DNA from: Ailanthus altissimus
Lineage: Eukaryota > Streptophyta > Magnoliopsida > Sapindales > Simaroubaceae
Direction of reading: 5' to 3'
NCBI GenBank assembly: GCA_946807835.1
Contig: OX327693.1
Location: 9,379,501-9,443,500 of the forward strand
DNA length: 64,000 nt
Below, one piece after another: positions 13,027 through 23,000 of the stretch. The notes under the pieces were generated by a model, which saw nothing but the letters and a program-made list of their open reading frames with translations, had not been told where the DNA came from and searched no databases. Position 1 is the first letter of the stretch, and every line of letters starts with the position of its first letter. The translations under genes were made by a program, and so were the position numbers.

Positions 13027-13560
13027 ATAAAAGTACCAATGATGAGAGATATGAATTTTATAGTCATAAGAGATTGGTAGAATAAGATTGAAACCAATGG
13101 TGAAAAAGTAAGAGAGTTACTAATTGTGAGATTTATTCCTAATCTCATGAAAACTTAGTAGATTTGGGACTGCTAAATCAAGTAGGGATATTCATTCAAG
13201 ACAAAAGAAAAAAAGTACTAAAGGTGTTAAAAAAGGATCTATAGGTAAGAAGCATAGTAGAGGCAATGTATTTAAAGAGAATGCCGTGTATGGCTCAACA
13301 TAGGTTATTGCAAGAATACAGACCATAGGGCAGTATTGAAAATTATCTTATCGGTGTGACAAGAGTCAAAGAAGAATGTATAATAAGGGTGCTAATAACA
13401 GGGATACGATCTAACTATGAAGATATTATGATAGTATTAAGTGATGCTAGAGGTCATAATATGAAGGCTACCCAATGAGAGATACATTCACATCTTTAGA
13501 GACCAAAGTCATAAGCCTTAGTTAAGTCTGAATATAAGACTTAACTGAAGTTAATGCTAG
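13027..13560 (+). pseudogene. Copia-type gag remnant
   Basis: From about 13,280 the plus strand reads MPCMAQHRLLQEYRP, a stop, then GSIENYLIGVTRVKEEC, IIRVLITGIRSNYEDIM and a second stop. The series matches the middle of Ty1/copia gag (UBN2-type), where a leucine-rich stretch is followed by a G(L/I)xxxYE motif. It follows LTR copy A in the same direction, so both probably belong to one element. Neither a zinc knuckle nor pol could be found downstream; the rest is deleted or too decayed. Confidence 0.6.
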
Positions 13561-13799
13561 AGTAATTGAGCATTGGTTGAGGAGAGGATGATCCTAGATA
13601 GCTTTTTGAAAGAGATTTTGAATCAAAGAGGGATTTGTTAGATTTGATAATTCAAAATTATGTTGGAACATAATTTTGAGTAAGAAACTAATGAGGATTC
13701 ATCATAAAGTCGAGTACACAGTGGATATACGAGAAAAGAGCAAAATAGAGAGTCGAAAGTAATGAGGGTCGTAATTACATAAGTAGGATGTTCTATGTC

Positions 13800-13965
13800 T
13801 GAACGCCCTAATGTTAGAAGACAGAATGCCTCAATGATAATTTCAAAAAGCTGAATGCCCTAGTGTTGGCTGTAGAACGCTTCACCATTGGTTCAACGCC
13901 CTAGTGTTGGCCCGTAGTCACAATATCGTCACAGCATTGAGTACAAAATGCTACAACGTTGCCTA
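13800..13965. repeat. Cluster of short repeats of the type AACGCCCTAGTGTTGG
   Basis: The words AACGCCCTAATGTTAG, AATGCCCTAGTGTTGGC, AACGCCCTAGTGTTGGC and CTACAACGTTGCC recur about every 25 to 40 bp. They look like CpG-decayed versions of one half-palindromic motif and resemble in style the GC palindromes in the LTRs at 18.1 and 21.6 kb. No coding capacity was seen. Confidence 0.5.
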
Positions 13966-15017
13966 TTTGAAAAAGTCAGTTTTTAGCTCGAATTAACTTC
14001 TTTGAATGGGATTTGAACTCTCATACATATAAACTCTTATTTCAACTAAGTTTAGGATTTCTACGGACTTTTTAAATACTAAATAAATTCTTATAGCCAC
14101 TTAAATTTAATCAACATCAAAAATAAAAAATATAAAAGAGAATAAAGAGTTAGGTAAGCATTAAGTGTTGAATAATACATTTTTTAAGGGAGACAACATT
14201 TTTTAAAATAATTTTTAAGGTAAGTGTGTAACAACTATTTTTTACTTTTTACACATGTAAAAGAAAGATGGGTATTCTATTTGTGTTAATAATTTAGTAA
14301 TGAAAGGTTTGATAATATATTTATCTCTACTTCAGTATAGGTTTTAAGTTCAAATCTCTCAATTTCTGCGTCAATATATATATACATAGAAAAATAGATA
14401 TTATTATAAATTAGTATTTAAGTAAGAGGTCCTGTGTAAACAGCCATCGACTATAAATAGGGGCAAAATCTTCATTTGGAAGGAGCTCTTTCATTATGTA
14501 CACACCATTTCTCTCATTTATAAAATAGATTCTATTTTCATGTCCTTTCAATTTTCGCAAGCATTAACTTAAGATTATGGTGATTAAATCCATGATCCTC
14601 TATATGGCGGTGACATCAATCTGAGCCTAATTGACTGTTTATCTCTTAATAATCTCGTGTTCTTTGTCAAAAAAAAAATCTCATGTTGATGCGCCATTAT
14701 TGATTCTTGAAAAGTTGATAATGTGCTTTGGTACTTAGAGTTTAGACATTGATTTATCATTTTTTAATGTTGTTTTTGTATGTTTTGTTCCATCAAAATC
14801 AGACATGAAACTTGTCTTTTGATAGTGTATTTGTAAGCATTTTTATAAGTGTTGTTTTCTTGAAGATTTGAGCATCTATAGTACATCTTGGTTTGTTTCT
14901 TGTGCTTCTAAACCATGGAAAAAACGTCAAATTAGAGTTGCTTCTAAAGCCAACGATGCCTCTTTTTAAGAAAAAGTTGATCATGTTAACGAACCGTAAG
15001 AAGATACTCATAATTTA
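13966..15017. other. Unassigned AT-rich sequence between retrotransposon remnants
   Basis: No domain was recognised in any frame. The later part (from about 14,600) may be the decayed leader of the Gypsy gag that follows on the plus strand. Confidence 0.35.
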
Positions 15018-15290
15018 AGTGTTGCACCACAAGTCACAGAATGAATTTTAGCCCATAATACAAATGTTACAGTGAAAGTCGTGGAGTGAATGTCAAACCA
15101 TAATACAAATGTTGCACTATTAAGTCACATACTAGATTTCAGTTGTCTTCAAATAAGAAGTTGATCATGCTATTGAAACACAAGAAGATGTTCATAATCC
15201 AAGTGTTGCACTAAAGGTCACGAAATGAATTTCAGTTCATAATCCAAATACTGTACCATAAATCGTAAGATTGGATTTTAGCTATACAGT
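15018..15290 (+). repeat. Degenerate tandem repeats, unit about 47 bp
   Basis: Five imperfect units share the pattern (C)AA(G/A)TGTTGCAC...GTCAC...GAATGAATTT..CATAAT. Three are contiguous from 15,018 and two more begin near 15,200. Translated on the plus strand they give a recurring HNxNV-type peptide, so they may once have been a repeated stretch in the N-terminal part of the gag gene that follows. Confidence 0.6.
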
Positions 15291-15659
15291 AGAAGCTTAA
15301 AGCACAAGCACAATAGATGAAGCAATTAACCAAAGCCTTCACTTAGTAGTAGACCTATCTCCAATAGGTTCTTAAACATAATGAAGACTTGCGAGTTCAA
15401 CTGGCTCAACATTGCAAGTTCCAAGAGAGTGTCAACATAGCAAGTGACAATGATCCACTTACACTTACATCAGTTGTGCCTTCATAACCTGCTTTGCCAC
15501 CATTAGTTCATCCAAATCCAATCCTACACACAATGTAACAATTTCAAGTATAATTTTCAAACAAGTTACCTGTCAATTATACTTCCTTGTGAGTTGTCCG
15601 AGCTGATGTTACTCCAACTGTTCCTAATATTTCAATTGTCAAACTATCTCCATGACTTG

Positions 15660-16800
15660 TATACTGGAACAGGCATTTAAAGCTTGTGTTCAAGAAATTT
15701 TTTATGAGTAGCTACCTCCTTATCAACTCTACATTTTTGGTGCTTCCAATTCAATTATTGCTTGAAAGTTACAAGAGTCTCTATTTATCGATGAGATTAA
15801 AAGTCAAAAGAAGCCGCCAAATTTCATGTCTTACTTCAAATCGTTTGATGACAACTGTGATCCTATCAACTATGTGTACTCGTTCAAGTAAGCTATATCC
15901 TTTGAAGATTGTAGCAATGCTCTCAAATGCAAGTTATTTTTTTTTAACTTTGACTACACTCGTAATAACTTAGATTCAAAATCTACCACCTAAATCAATC
16001 AAGACCTTTAATAATTTTTCTTTAGTTTTTTGTTAATCATTTTCAAACAACTCATCAAAAAAATGTTAATATGTTTGATTTAGCAATAACAAGGGCCACA
16101 AAAGACTTTGAAAGATTATGTACAACATTTTCGAGTTATATACATATAAATCAAGAATTTTAATGATGTTTCATCACCAATTGCATTTTTCAAGGGATTA
16201 TTCCTTGATACTTAAATTTATGAAGATCTTTTGCAACAACCATCCAAATGTATAGACGGGTCCTTTCGACATGCCAAGTCTTTTATTTGTGTTGAAGAAG
16301 ATCGATTAAGTAAAAGTCATAGAGCAATTGTAAAGTCCATTGCACAACTTATTCCTCTTGATATTCAAAACCAGAATATTGTTACTAAAACAGATTATAC
16401 AAGAAGAGTGTAGTCCCTTCAATCTCTAAAAGGTCGCGACAAAAGATTCAACTTCAACTTTCCTCAAGTCCCCGAGCTTCTTCTCAATACTTCCATTAAG
16501 AAGATATGGACAGACAACAAATATAGAGGATTTTTTGTGATCTCTCAACAATAAATATTCATACAGACTAGAATGACATAATAAAAAATATCTCTATCAT
16601 AATGGTCATGGTTATGATACCAATGAGTGACATTCTACTAAAATGCATCTGTTTCTTATGACTTATAGATCCTTGGTCAAATCCTCAATATTGTCATCAA
16701 AAAATGAAGAGATCAACAAGCCACAAGAAGAGGAAGAGATCAACAAGTCAAAAGGTCAAAAGATCAATATATCACAAGAATATGCTATAAGGCGAATTTG
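15660..16800 (+). pseudogene. Ty3/Gypsy gag remnant
   Basis: Plus-strand fragments in shifting frames follow the order of a Gypsy gag. PPNFMSYFKSFDDNCDPINY and SFEDCSNALKCKLFF come near 15,820 to 15,940, matching the retrotransposon gag pattern P.F..(Y/F)D...DP...Y..F. Next is PPKSIKTFNNFS near 15,987. Then come FNDVSSPIAFFKGLFLDT and the stretch QQPSKCIDGSFRHAKSFICV near 16,160 to 16,290. Near 16,598 YHNGHGYDTNE, a stop in place of cysteine, then HSTK matches the zinc-knuckle-like HNxHGHxTxxC end. Several stops and frameshifts make it non-functional. Protease and pol do not follow. Confidence 0.68.
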
Positions 16801-17553
16801 AAGAAAGACTGGGATGTGTTGTTAAAAAGTGTGCAAAATAATTTGAGGATAAGGCCTGCTTTAAATGGAGTGAGCATGAGATAATTTTTGTGAGAATAAA
16901 GTAAAATATGAAAAATATTTATTTTTTAAATTATTAATGGGGTGGCGATTGGATTAATCATTTCTACCCAATCTTGCTCATTTTTTTATGAATATATTAA
17001 ATATAATTTTTTAGTTATTTATATTTTAAATAATTTATCAATTTTTTTATTTTATAATTTATATTTAAGTAGGATATGGTTTAATAATTTATTTTTATTA
17101 ATAAAAAAAATATGTAATAAAAACTCTAAAATCTTTTTTCTTTATTATTAATCATAAAAAGACTTTTGTTTTTGAGTTAAATGGCTATTGATTTTAATGA
17201 GAATATGAAACAATTAATAAGAAAATTAATAATACTAGGCACTAAACATTATTTAAATTCTTATTTTTTTATTTTTTATTTATTTGTTATTTACTTAAAA
17301 ATTTGTTTACTAATCACTATCATATTATTGAAAGATATTGTTATGTTATCCTAGTTTGTTAGTTTGATAAATTTTTTTTGAATCATAATATATATTAATT
17401 TTTTTATTATTAAAATTTATAAATATAAATTAATATTTAATATTAATAAATAAATAATAGAAAATGAGGCGGAGATAAAAAAGGCATTCCATTCTTCATC
17501 TCTGCCCCGTTAAATTTTTTTAAGAATGGGGTAAGAAAGGCAACTTAAGATTA
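16801..17553. other. AT-rich spacer, nothing recognised
   Basis: AT-rich low-complexity DNA between the Gypsy gag remnant and the Copia element. No feature was identified. Confidence 0.45.
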
Positions 17554-18391
17554 GGTTGAAGAAGGGAACGTTCTTCTCCTTCTTGAGATTAGGTTAAAGC
17601 GAAGAACCTTAAATTCAACCTAGAACCCTAACCTCTTTGTGCAGCGGAATAACTTGTATATCAAGCAAAATAGCAAGAATCCAAAGAAGAAAATATAAAA
17701 GATCACAACACAATCTTACGTGGTTCGGCTAATTGCCTACGTCCACGGTGGATCCAAGGATCCTAACCTCTCTTATTAACTCCCTATAGATTTTAAAAGG
17801 AAAACTCAATGAAGAATCCTTAAAAGGACCTAATGTTTAGTGTACCTTTATTCTACCACAAATAATGAACACCTAAACGACAGTTCCACCCTAGCGTATA
17901 CAAGCACTTAGTGTCTACCCAGTTCTTCCCCTTTTTTAGAGTCTCTCTTAATGCTTAATCTGAAATAAATGGTTTACAAGTGTTTATATAGGGGTTATTT
18001 CGTGCCTACTAACCCTATTCCTTATTGGAGTAAGAGTCCTCTTATTTTAGAAATCCTAAACTTTCCAAAACTTGAAATTCGGATCAAAAACAAAAATTTC
18101 TCGACTCTGGCGTCGCGGCGCTGAGGACCCAGCGTTGTGGCGCTGGGCTTCTAGTTTGGGCGTCACGACGCTCAGTCCTGGGGGCCCGGTGCTCAGCCCT
18201 GGTAGCTTCTCCCGCATTTTCTTCGCTTCTTTCGCGTCTTCGAGTCCTGTTTCGCTTTCTACTTCGTGTCCCACACGTCCTAGACTTCTCCATATGTGTC
18301 TCACACATTCTAAACTTCTTGTGACTCTCCTATTTGATATTCATCTCAATTCTTGTCCAACAAAGATTGTTGAATCACCAAATCTCCATCA
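17554..18391 (-). repeat. 3' LTR of the truncated Copia element
   Basis: This 838-bp block is repeated at 19,853 to 22,049 once the insertion there is removed. On the minus strand it begins about TGATGGAGATTTGG (18,391) and runs to about 17,554. The purine tract AAGGAAGGG lies just before its minus-strand start. A TATA-like CCTATATAAA lies near 17,982 to 17,992 in the same direction. The plus-strand words TACGTGGTTCGGC and CCTACGTCCACGG are typical of plant Copia LTRs. Confidence 0.82.
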
Positions 18392-19820
18392 AACCCTTCC
18401 TTGATTTAAAATCTTCCAAATAAGAAGGTTTCGAGGTCCGATCCACACTAATACTTTATCACCTAGAGTTGAGTCCAGTTAAGTCTCCACCAAGACTTAA
18501 CTTTCTCCGGGCTAGTGACTTTAGTCTCCAAAGGCATTCGTACACCTTGCATAGGGTATAGATGCGTTGTACTCATTTCCGACCTTTATCACCTCGGTAA
18601 GCACAATTTGGATGTCGCCTAGTGGTCTGCATTACCCCAACACCCTGCTTTGGGCCACGCATGGCCATCCCAGTAAGCACATAGAGCCCCCCATTGTGCT
18701 TCTCACCCTCAAACCTTATAGGTTCTTTCTCTACCCTCAGTTTTCATTTTTTCGCTCTAACCAAATACCCTTCCTCATTGAGCTTGCCTAGGGATATCAA
18801 GTTCCTCCTCAGTTTAGAAATGTGCCTTACACCATGTAAATCGATACTTTCTCCACCTTGCATCCTTAGCCTTATGTCACAAACTCTTATAATCTCACAA
18901 GTCATGTCATTCATCATTAGAGCTTTACCTCACTTGGCTTTGTAGTTGGTAAACATCGATTTGTCGGGACATATATAGACGTTGCACCCTGAATCTAGTA
19001 TCTATTTGCCAACGTACTTTCCTCTTGAAATTACCAATGTGTCTACAACTTCAGTATCTTTCTCAGTACCGATTGCAGCCCACCCACTTTGTCATTTTGA
19101 TTTCGGACAATCCTTCACAAAGTGCACTTTCTTATTACAAAGAAAATACTTCTTGGATCTCTTCATTGATTGGTTGTTCTTCCTTCCTTGTGCAAGCAAT
19201 GCTGCTCCACTCTTGGACTCAGATCTCTTTGTCAATTCTTTTGAGTTCAATGATGCTTTGACGTCATTCATCATTAAAGACTCTTTACCATACAACAACG
19301 TATCCATAAAGCTCTCATAGCTCTTTGGCAACGAACTTAACAAGATAATGGCCTTGTCTTCATCCTCAGTCTTAATGCCCAATTACTCAAGACTTATGAT
19401 GATCTTGTTGAACTCCTCAATGTGAGCTCTCAATGAAGATCCCTCATGCATTGTTAGCTGATGTAGTTTCTTTTTCATAAGAAGTCTATTTGCAAGAGAC
19501 TTCTTCATGTATAATGCCTCGAGTCTCTTCTATAGCCCCAAAACGGTTTCTTCATTACCAACTTCCCTTAATACTTCATCGTTCAACGTCAAAATTATGG
19601 TGCTGTGAGCCTTTTTCTGAATCGTGTCCCAATCTTTCTGCCCAGACTTTGAGGTTGTCGTCCTATCGCTAGTTAAGGAGCTGGCTTCCTCTAAGGCTGA
19701 GTCTAGTCCTTCATTTACTAGTAGAGCCCTAACATTCTTCCTTCAAAGATTGAAGTCATTCATCCCATTGAACTTCTCTATTTCTTGCTTGATTGCAGCA
19801 TGGTTTAAAAACCCAGGCAT
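18392..19820 (-). pseudogene. Copia gag, protease and GAG-pre-integrase, pol deleted
   Basis: Read on the minus strand from the ATG at 19,820: MPGFLNHAAIKQEIEKFNG opens a Ty1/copia gag. It continues with LHQLTMHEGSSLRAHIEEFN (about 19,460) and IILLSSLPKSYESFMDTL (about 19,350). The zinc knuckle follows near 19,140, reading YFLCNKKVHFVKDC, with tyrosine in place of the first cysteine. The protease active site ILDSGC lies near 18,990. A GAG-pre-integrase segment with LRRNLISLGKLNEEGY is at about 18,800. The frame then reaches the 3' LTR without integrase core, reverse transcriptase or RNase H. Stops and frameshifts are scattered through it. Its 1.4-kb interior makes it a deleted derivative that, if ever mobile, needed pol from elsewhere. 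Confidence 0.85.
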
Positions 19821-19837
19821 ATATTATTGAACTTTAA

Positions 19838-19850
19838 GCTCTGATACTAG
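19838..19850 (-). other. Primer-binding site of the Copia element
   Basis: The minus strand reads CTAGTATCAGAGC immediately after the LTR end CTCAACA. It differs from the initiator tRNA-Met complement TGGTATCAGAGC only at its first bases. Its position fixes the direction of the element as minus. Confidence 0.8.
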
Positions 19851-19852
19851 TT

Positions 19853-22049
19853 TGTTGAGAGAGAGAACACCATTCTCCTTCTTGAGATTAGGTTGAAGCG
19901 AAGAACTCTAAGTTCAACCTAGGACCCTACTCTCTCTGCACAGCAGAATAACTTGTATATCAAGCAAAATAGCAAGAATCCAAAGTAGAATATAATAGAT
20001 CACAACACAGGTTCGACCAATTACCTATGTCCACGGTGGATCCAAGGATTCTAGCCTCTCTTATTAACTCCTTAGAGATTTTACAAGGAAAACTCAATGA
20101 AGAACCATCAAAAGGACCTAATGTTTAGTGTACCTTTATTCTACCACGAACAATAAACACCCAAACGATGGTTTTAACCTAGCACACACAAGCACTTAGT
20201 GTCTACCCAGTTCTTCCCCTCTTTTAGAGTTTCTCTTAATGTTTAATCTTAAATAAAAGGTTTACAAGTGTTTATAGAATGGTTATTTCGTGCCTACTAA
20301 CCTTATTCCTTGTTGGAGTAATAGTCCTTTTGTTTTGGAAGTCCTAAACTTCCCAAAACTTGAAATTCGGATCAAAAAAAAATTTCTTGGCTTTGGCGTC
20401 GTGGTGCTGAGCTTCATCGTATCCATCGTTGAGGACCCAGTATTGTGGCACTATGCTTCTAGTTTGGGCCCCCACGACGCTCAACCTTGGTAGCTCCTTC
20501 CGCATTTTCTTCACTTTCTTTATGTCTTCGAGTCCCATTTCGCTTCCCCCTTCGTGTCCCACTGTTGTGTGATTTCTATAACACAAACTAACGCAAGTGC
20601 ACGTATCGCAACAAGTAATATATGGTAAGTAGAGTGTCGATCCCACGGGGAATTGTTATTACTTGCTAAGTACTAAAATTATGTTCTCCTATTCTTATTA
20701 AAGCTATTGGCAATTTAATGGTTTTAATATCTAAACTAACTAAACAAGAAATAATAATAATTACAAGAATTGAGCAAGGAGAACAATTGTGATAGCACAA
20801 ATACTCAGATGCCTAGGATTACAATAATCCCTCAATACTTCACTTGAATCCAACTACTCCCCTTAGAACTATCAATATGAATGTCAACCAAGAACTCTAA
20901 TATCCTCACAAGCCTCTTTTGCAGGTCAAGTGAGTATATCTCATTCAATTAACTATCTATATGTCTATGATAATCAAATTGAAATAAGATTCATTAAGTT
21001 CAAATTCTCTAAATGGTCATATATGCCTATGAGTATATGTCTATCTCATATGAAACTCATGCTTTTACACAATGATCATACATCAATTTATCCATGGCCA
21101 ACACAAAATTTCCTTTGTCAAGTTCATTAAGGTTCCCTAATCAATCTAATACATTTTCATGTAATTAGAAGCATTTAGCATAGAACAAATTGAACAATTC
21201 CATACCAATATGATAAATAAGGAAAAATAATCAATCCAAGCTACATATTGAGTTCACATTGTAATCCTAGCAATAAAACTTAGTTCATAATTGAAAATAT
21301 AAGTTTAGAGCATCTAACAACATCATTATACATGTTGGAATCAACAACAAATACGAATTTGAAGAGAAGAAGAAATTTCCCTTGATGCAATGGTGATGTT
21401 CTTCCTCCAAAATGCAGAAATTCTTCTTCTTCCTCTTGATTTTTGCCTCTTGTTGTTGATTCTTGCTTCCAAGACCCAAATGAAGTGTTTATTTTCGTGC
21501 TCTCTACTGCCTCCTTTTCTCCTCCTCTCTCTTTGGCTAAACAATGGGTGTTTATATAGGTAGGGTTGCAAAAAGAGGACAAAAATGCCCTTAAGGAGTG
21601 CCCAGAATTCAGCGCCGCGGCGCTGCGATTCAATGCCGCGGCGCTCACTTTCTGCAATTGGCGCCGCGGCGCTGAAATCCAGTGCTGCGGCGCTGCACTG
21701 TAGCAAATAGTGGCACTGTTGCTACAGTACCATTGTAGCAAACAGTGCCTCCGTTCGTATTTTTATCTCTAATGCTCCCATTTGCGTCCGTTTTTCGGTA
21801 TTTTTGCTCTGATAATGCTTCAACCTATAAAACAACATTAATATGCATAAATAGCCCAATTATTGAGATAAATTGAACAAATATCAAGTTAGGAAGATAA
21901 AATAGTTTATACAATTACGCCTTATCACCCACATGTCCTAGACTTCTCCATACGTGTCCCACATATTCTAGACTTCTTGTGACTCTCCTCTTTGATATTC
22001 ATCTCAATTTTTATCCAACCAAGATTGTTGAATCGCCAAATCGCCAACA
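19853..22049 (-). repeat. 5' LTR of the Copia element, split by a solo LTR
   Basis: Homologous to 17,554 to 18,391. On the minus strand it starts TGTTGGCGATTTGGC at 22,049 and ends TCTCAACA at 19,853. Bases 20,563 to 21,927 are an unrelated insertion, and the five bases CCCAC on both sides are its target duplication. Removing them gives an LTR of about 827 bp. Confidence 0.83.
20563..21927 (-). mobile_element. Solo LTR (copy 1), 1,365 bp, with perfect target duplication
   Basis: The insert begins TGTTGTGTGATTT and ends CGCCTTATCA, and CCCAC is repeated on both sides (20,558 to 20,562 and 21,928 to 21,932). TG/CA ends plus a 5-bp duplication and no coding region indicate a solo LTR. A TATA-like CTATATAAAC on the minus strand (about 21,549 to 21,558) suggests transcription toward lower coordinates. 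Upstream of it (21,610 to 21,695) are four GC-rich palindromic units, then repeated CTGTAGC / GCTACAG words. Related copies lie at 37,885, 42.5 kb and 46,919. Confidence 0.88.
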
Positions 22050-22059
22050 AAAGGATTAA

Positions 22060-22335
22060 GGGTAAATGACATATTAACCCTAAAGTTTAATAAAAGGGAT
22101 TGAAAAACTTTTGAAATTTTAAAAATGGCATAAAAACTCCTGTCAGAAGATGAAAACTGTCTAAATTAGCAGTCAACATCAATAAAAATATAAAATTAAA
22201 CTGTTTGAATTAATAGTCAATTGGTCAAAATTAATAAAAGTATAAAAAAAATTTAAAATTAAAAGATGAAAATATGCGTAGGATTTGAACCCAAGACCTT
22301 TGATTTAATACTAAGCGCAAAATAAAAAAGTTGTA
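22060..22335. repeat. Dispersed direct repeat, first copy
   Basis: Starting ATTAAGGGTAAATGACATAT, this block of about 270 bp recurs at 22,587 to 22,880 in the same orientation. Its right end contains, on the minus strand, GTTCAAATC, a match to the RNA polymerase III B box, so it may be part of a SINE. Confidence 0.75.
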
Positions 22336-22586
22336 CACGTATAACTAATTGTGAAAAATATTTTATAGGCACGACTTATGTATTAAGGATTTATTAAGCA
22401 AAATAGAAAAAAGATAAAACAAAAATCTCTAGACCAAATATTACTTGAAAGACATGAATTAGTAGCAAAATTTGAGGATTAAATTAAAAAAAAATTGAGA
22501 AATTTATTTCCAAGTCCATAATAATTCATGAGCATTATACTAAAGCAATAATATTAGAGCTCGGGTTCATGAGCAAGTTTCAAAGA

Positions 22587-22885
22587 GAAAGGGTTAAGGG
22601 TAAACGACATATAAATCCTAAAGTTTAATATAAAAGATTGAAAGACTTTTGAAATTTTAAAAAGGTTATAAAAACTCTTGTTAGAAGATGAAAATCATTT
22701 GAATTAACAATCAAAATCGATGAAAGTAAATAATTTTTTTTTAAAATTAAACCATTTGAATTAATAGTCAACTGGTCAAAATTAATAAAAATATAAAAAA
22801 AAATTTAAAATTAAAGGTTGAAAATATGCATAGGATTGAAACCCAAAACCTTTGCCTTAATACTAAGCACCTTAATAATTGGTTA
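22587..22885. repeat. Dispersed direct repeat, second copy
   Basis: Second copy of the block at 22,060, starting GTTAAGGGTAAACGACATAT and clearly similar throughout, including the stretch TTAATAGTCAACTGGTCAAA. About 250 bp of unrelated AT-rich DNA separates the copies. Confidence 0.75.
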
Positions 22886-22904
22886 TAATAAAAGGACTTT
22901 GTAT

Positions 22905-23000
22905 GTGTTTTTTTAAAAATGGAATAAAAATATGCACTTAGTGAGTCTCGAACTCAAAATATTTTAGCAAAAATTAACACGTTATCCATTAGGCTACAAG
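22905..23000 (-). mobile_element. tRNA-derived SINE head
   Basis: On the minus strand the sequence TAGCCTAATGG (22,996 to 22,986) fits the polymerase III A box TRGCNNARYGG exactly. GTTCGAGAC (22,953 to 22,945) fits the B box GWTCRANNC exactly, 32 bp downstream. No tRNA cloverleaf could be drawn, so a SINE is more likely than a tRNA gene. The 3' limit is not defined. Confidence 0.65.

Noticed and set aside
18072..18404. Three overlapping frames of 74 to 110 codons in the Copia LTR
   Set aside because: They lie in a GC-rich LTR region, run on both strands and have repetitive composition. The region is explained by the LTR duplicate at 20.3 kb.
21280..21741. 153-codon minus-strand frame
   Set aside because: It lies wholly within the solo LTR, and its serine- and alanine-rich text comes from the GC palindromes. 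No copy of the family conserves it.
22905..23000. A true tRNA gene
   Set aside because: A and B boxes are present, but no acceptor stem or full cloverleaf can be formed, so a SINE head is more likely.
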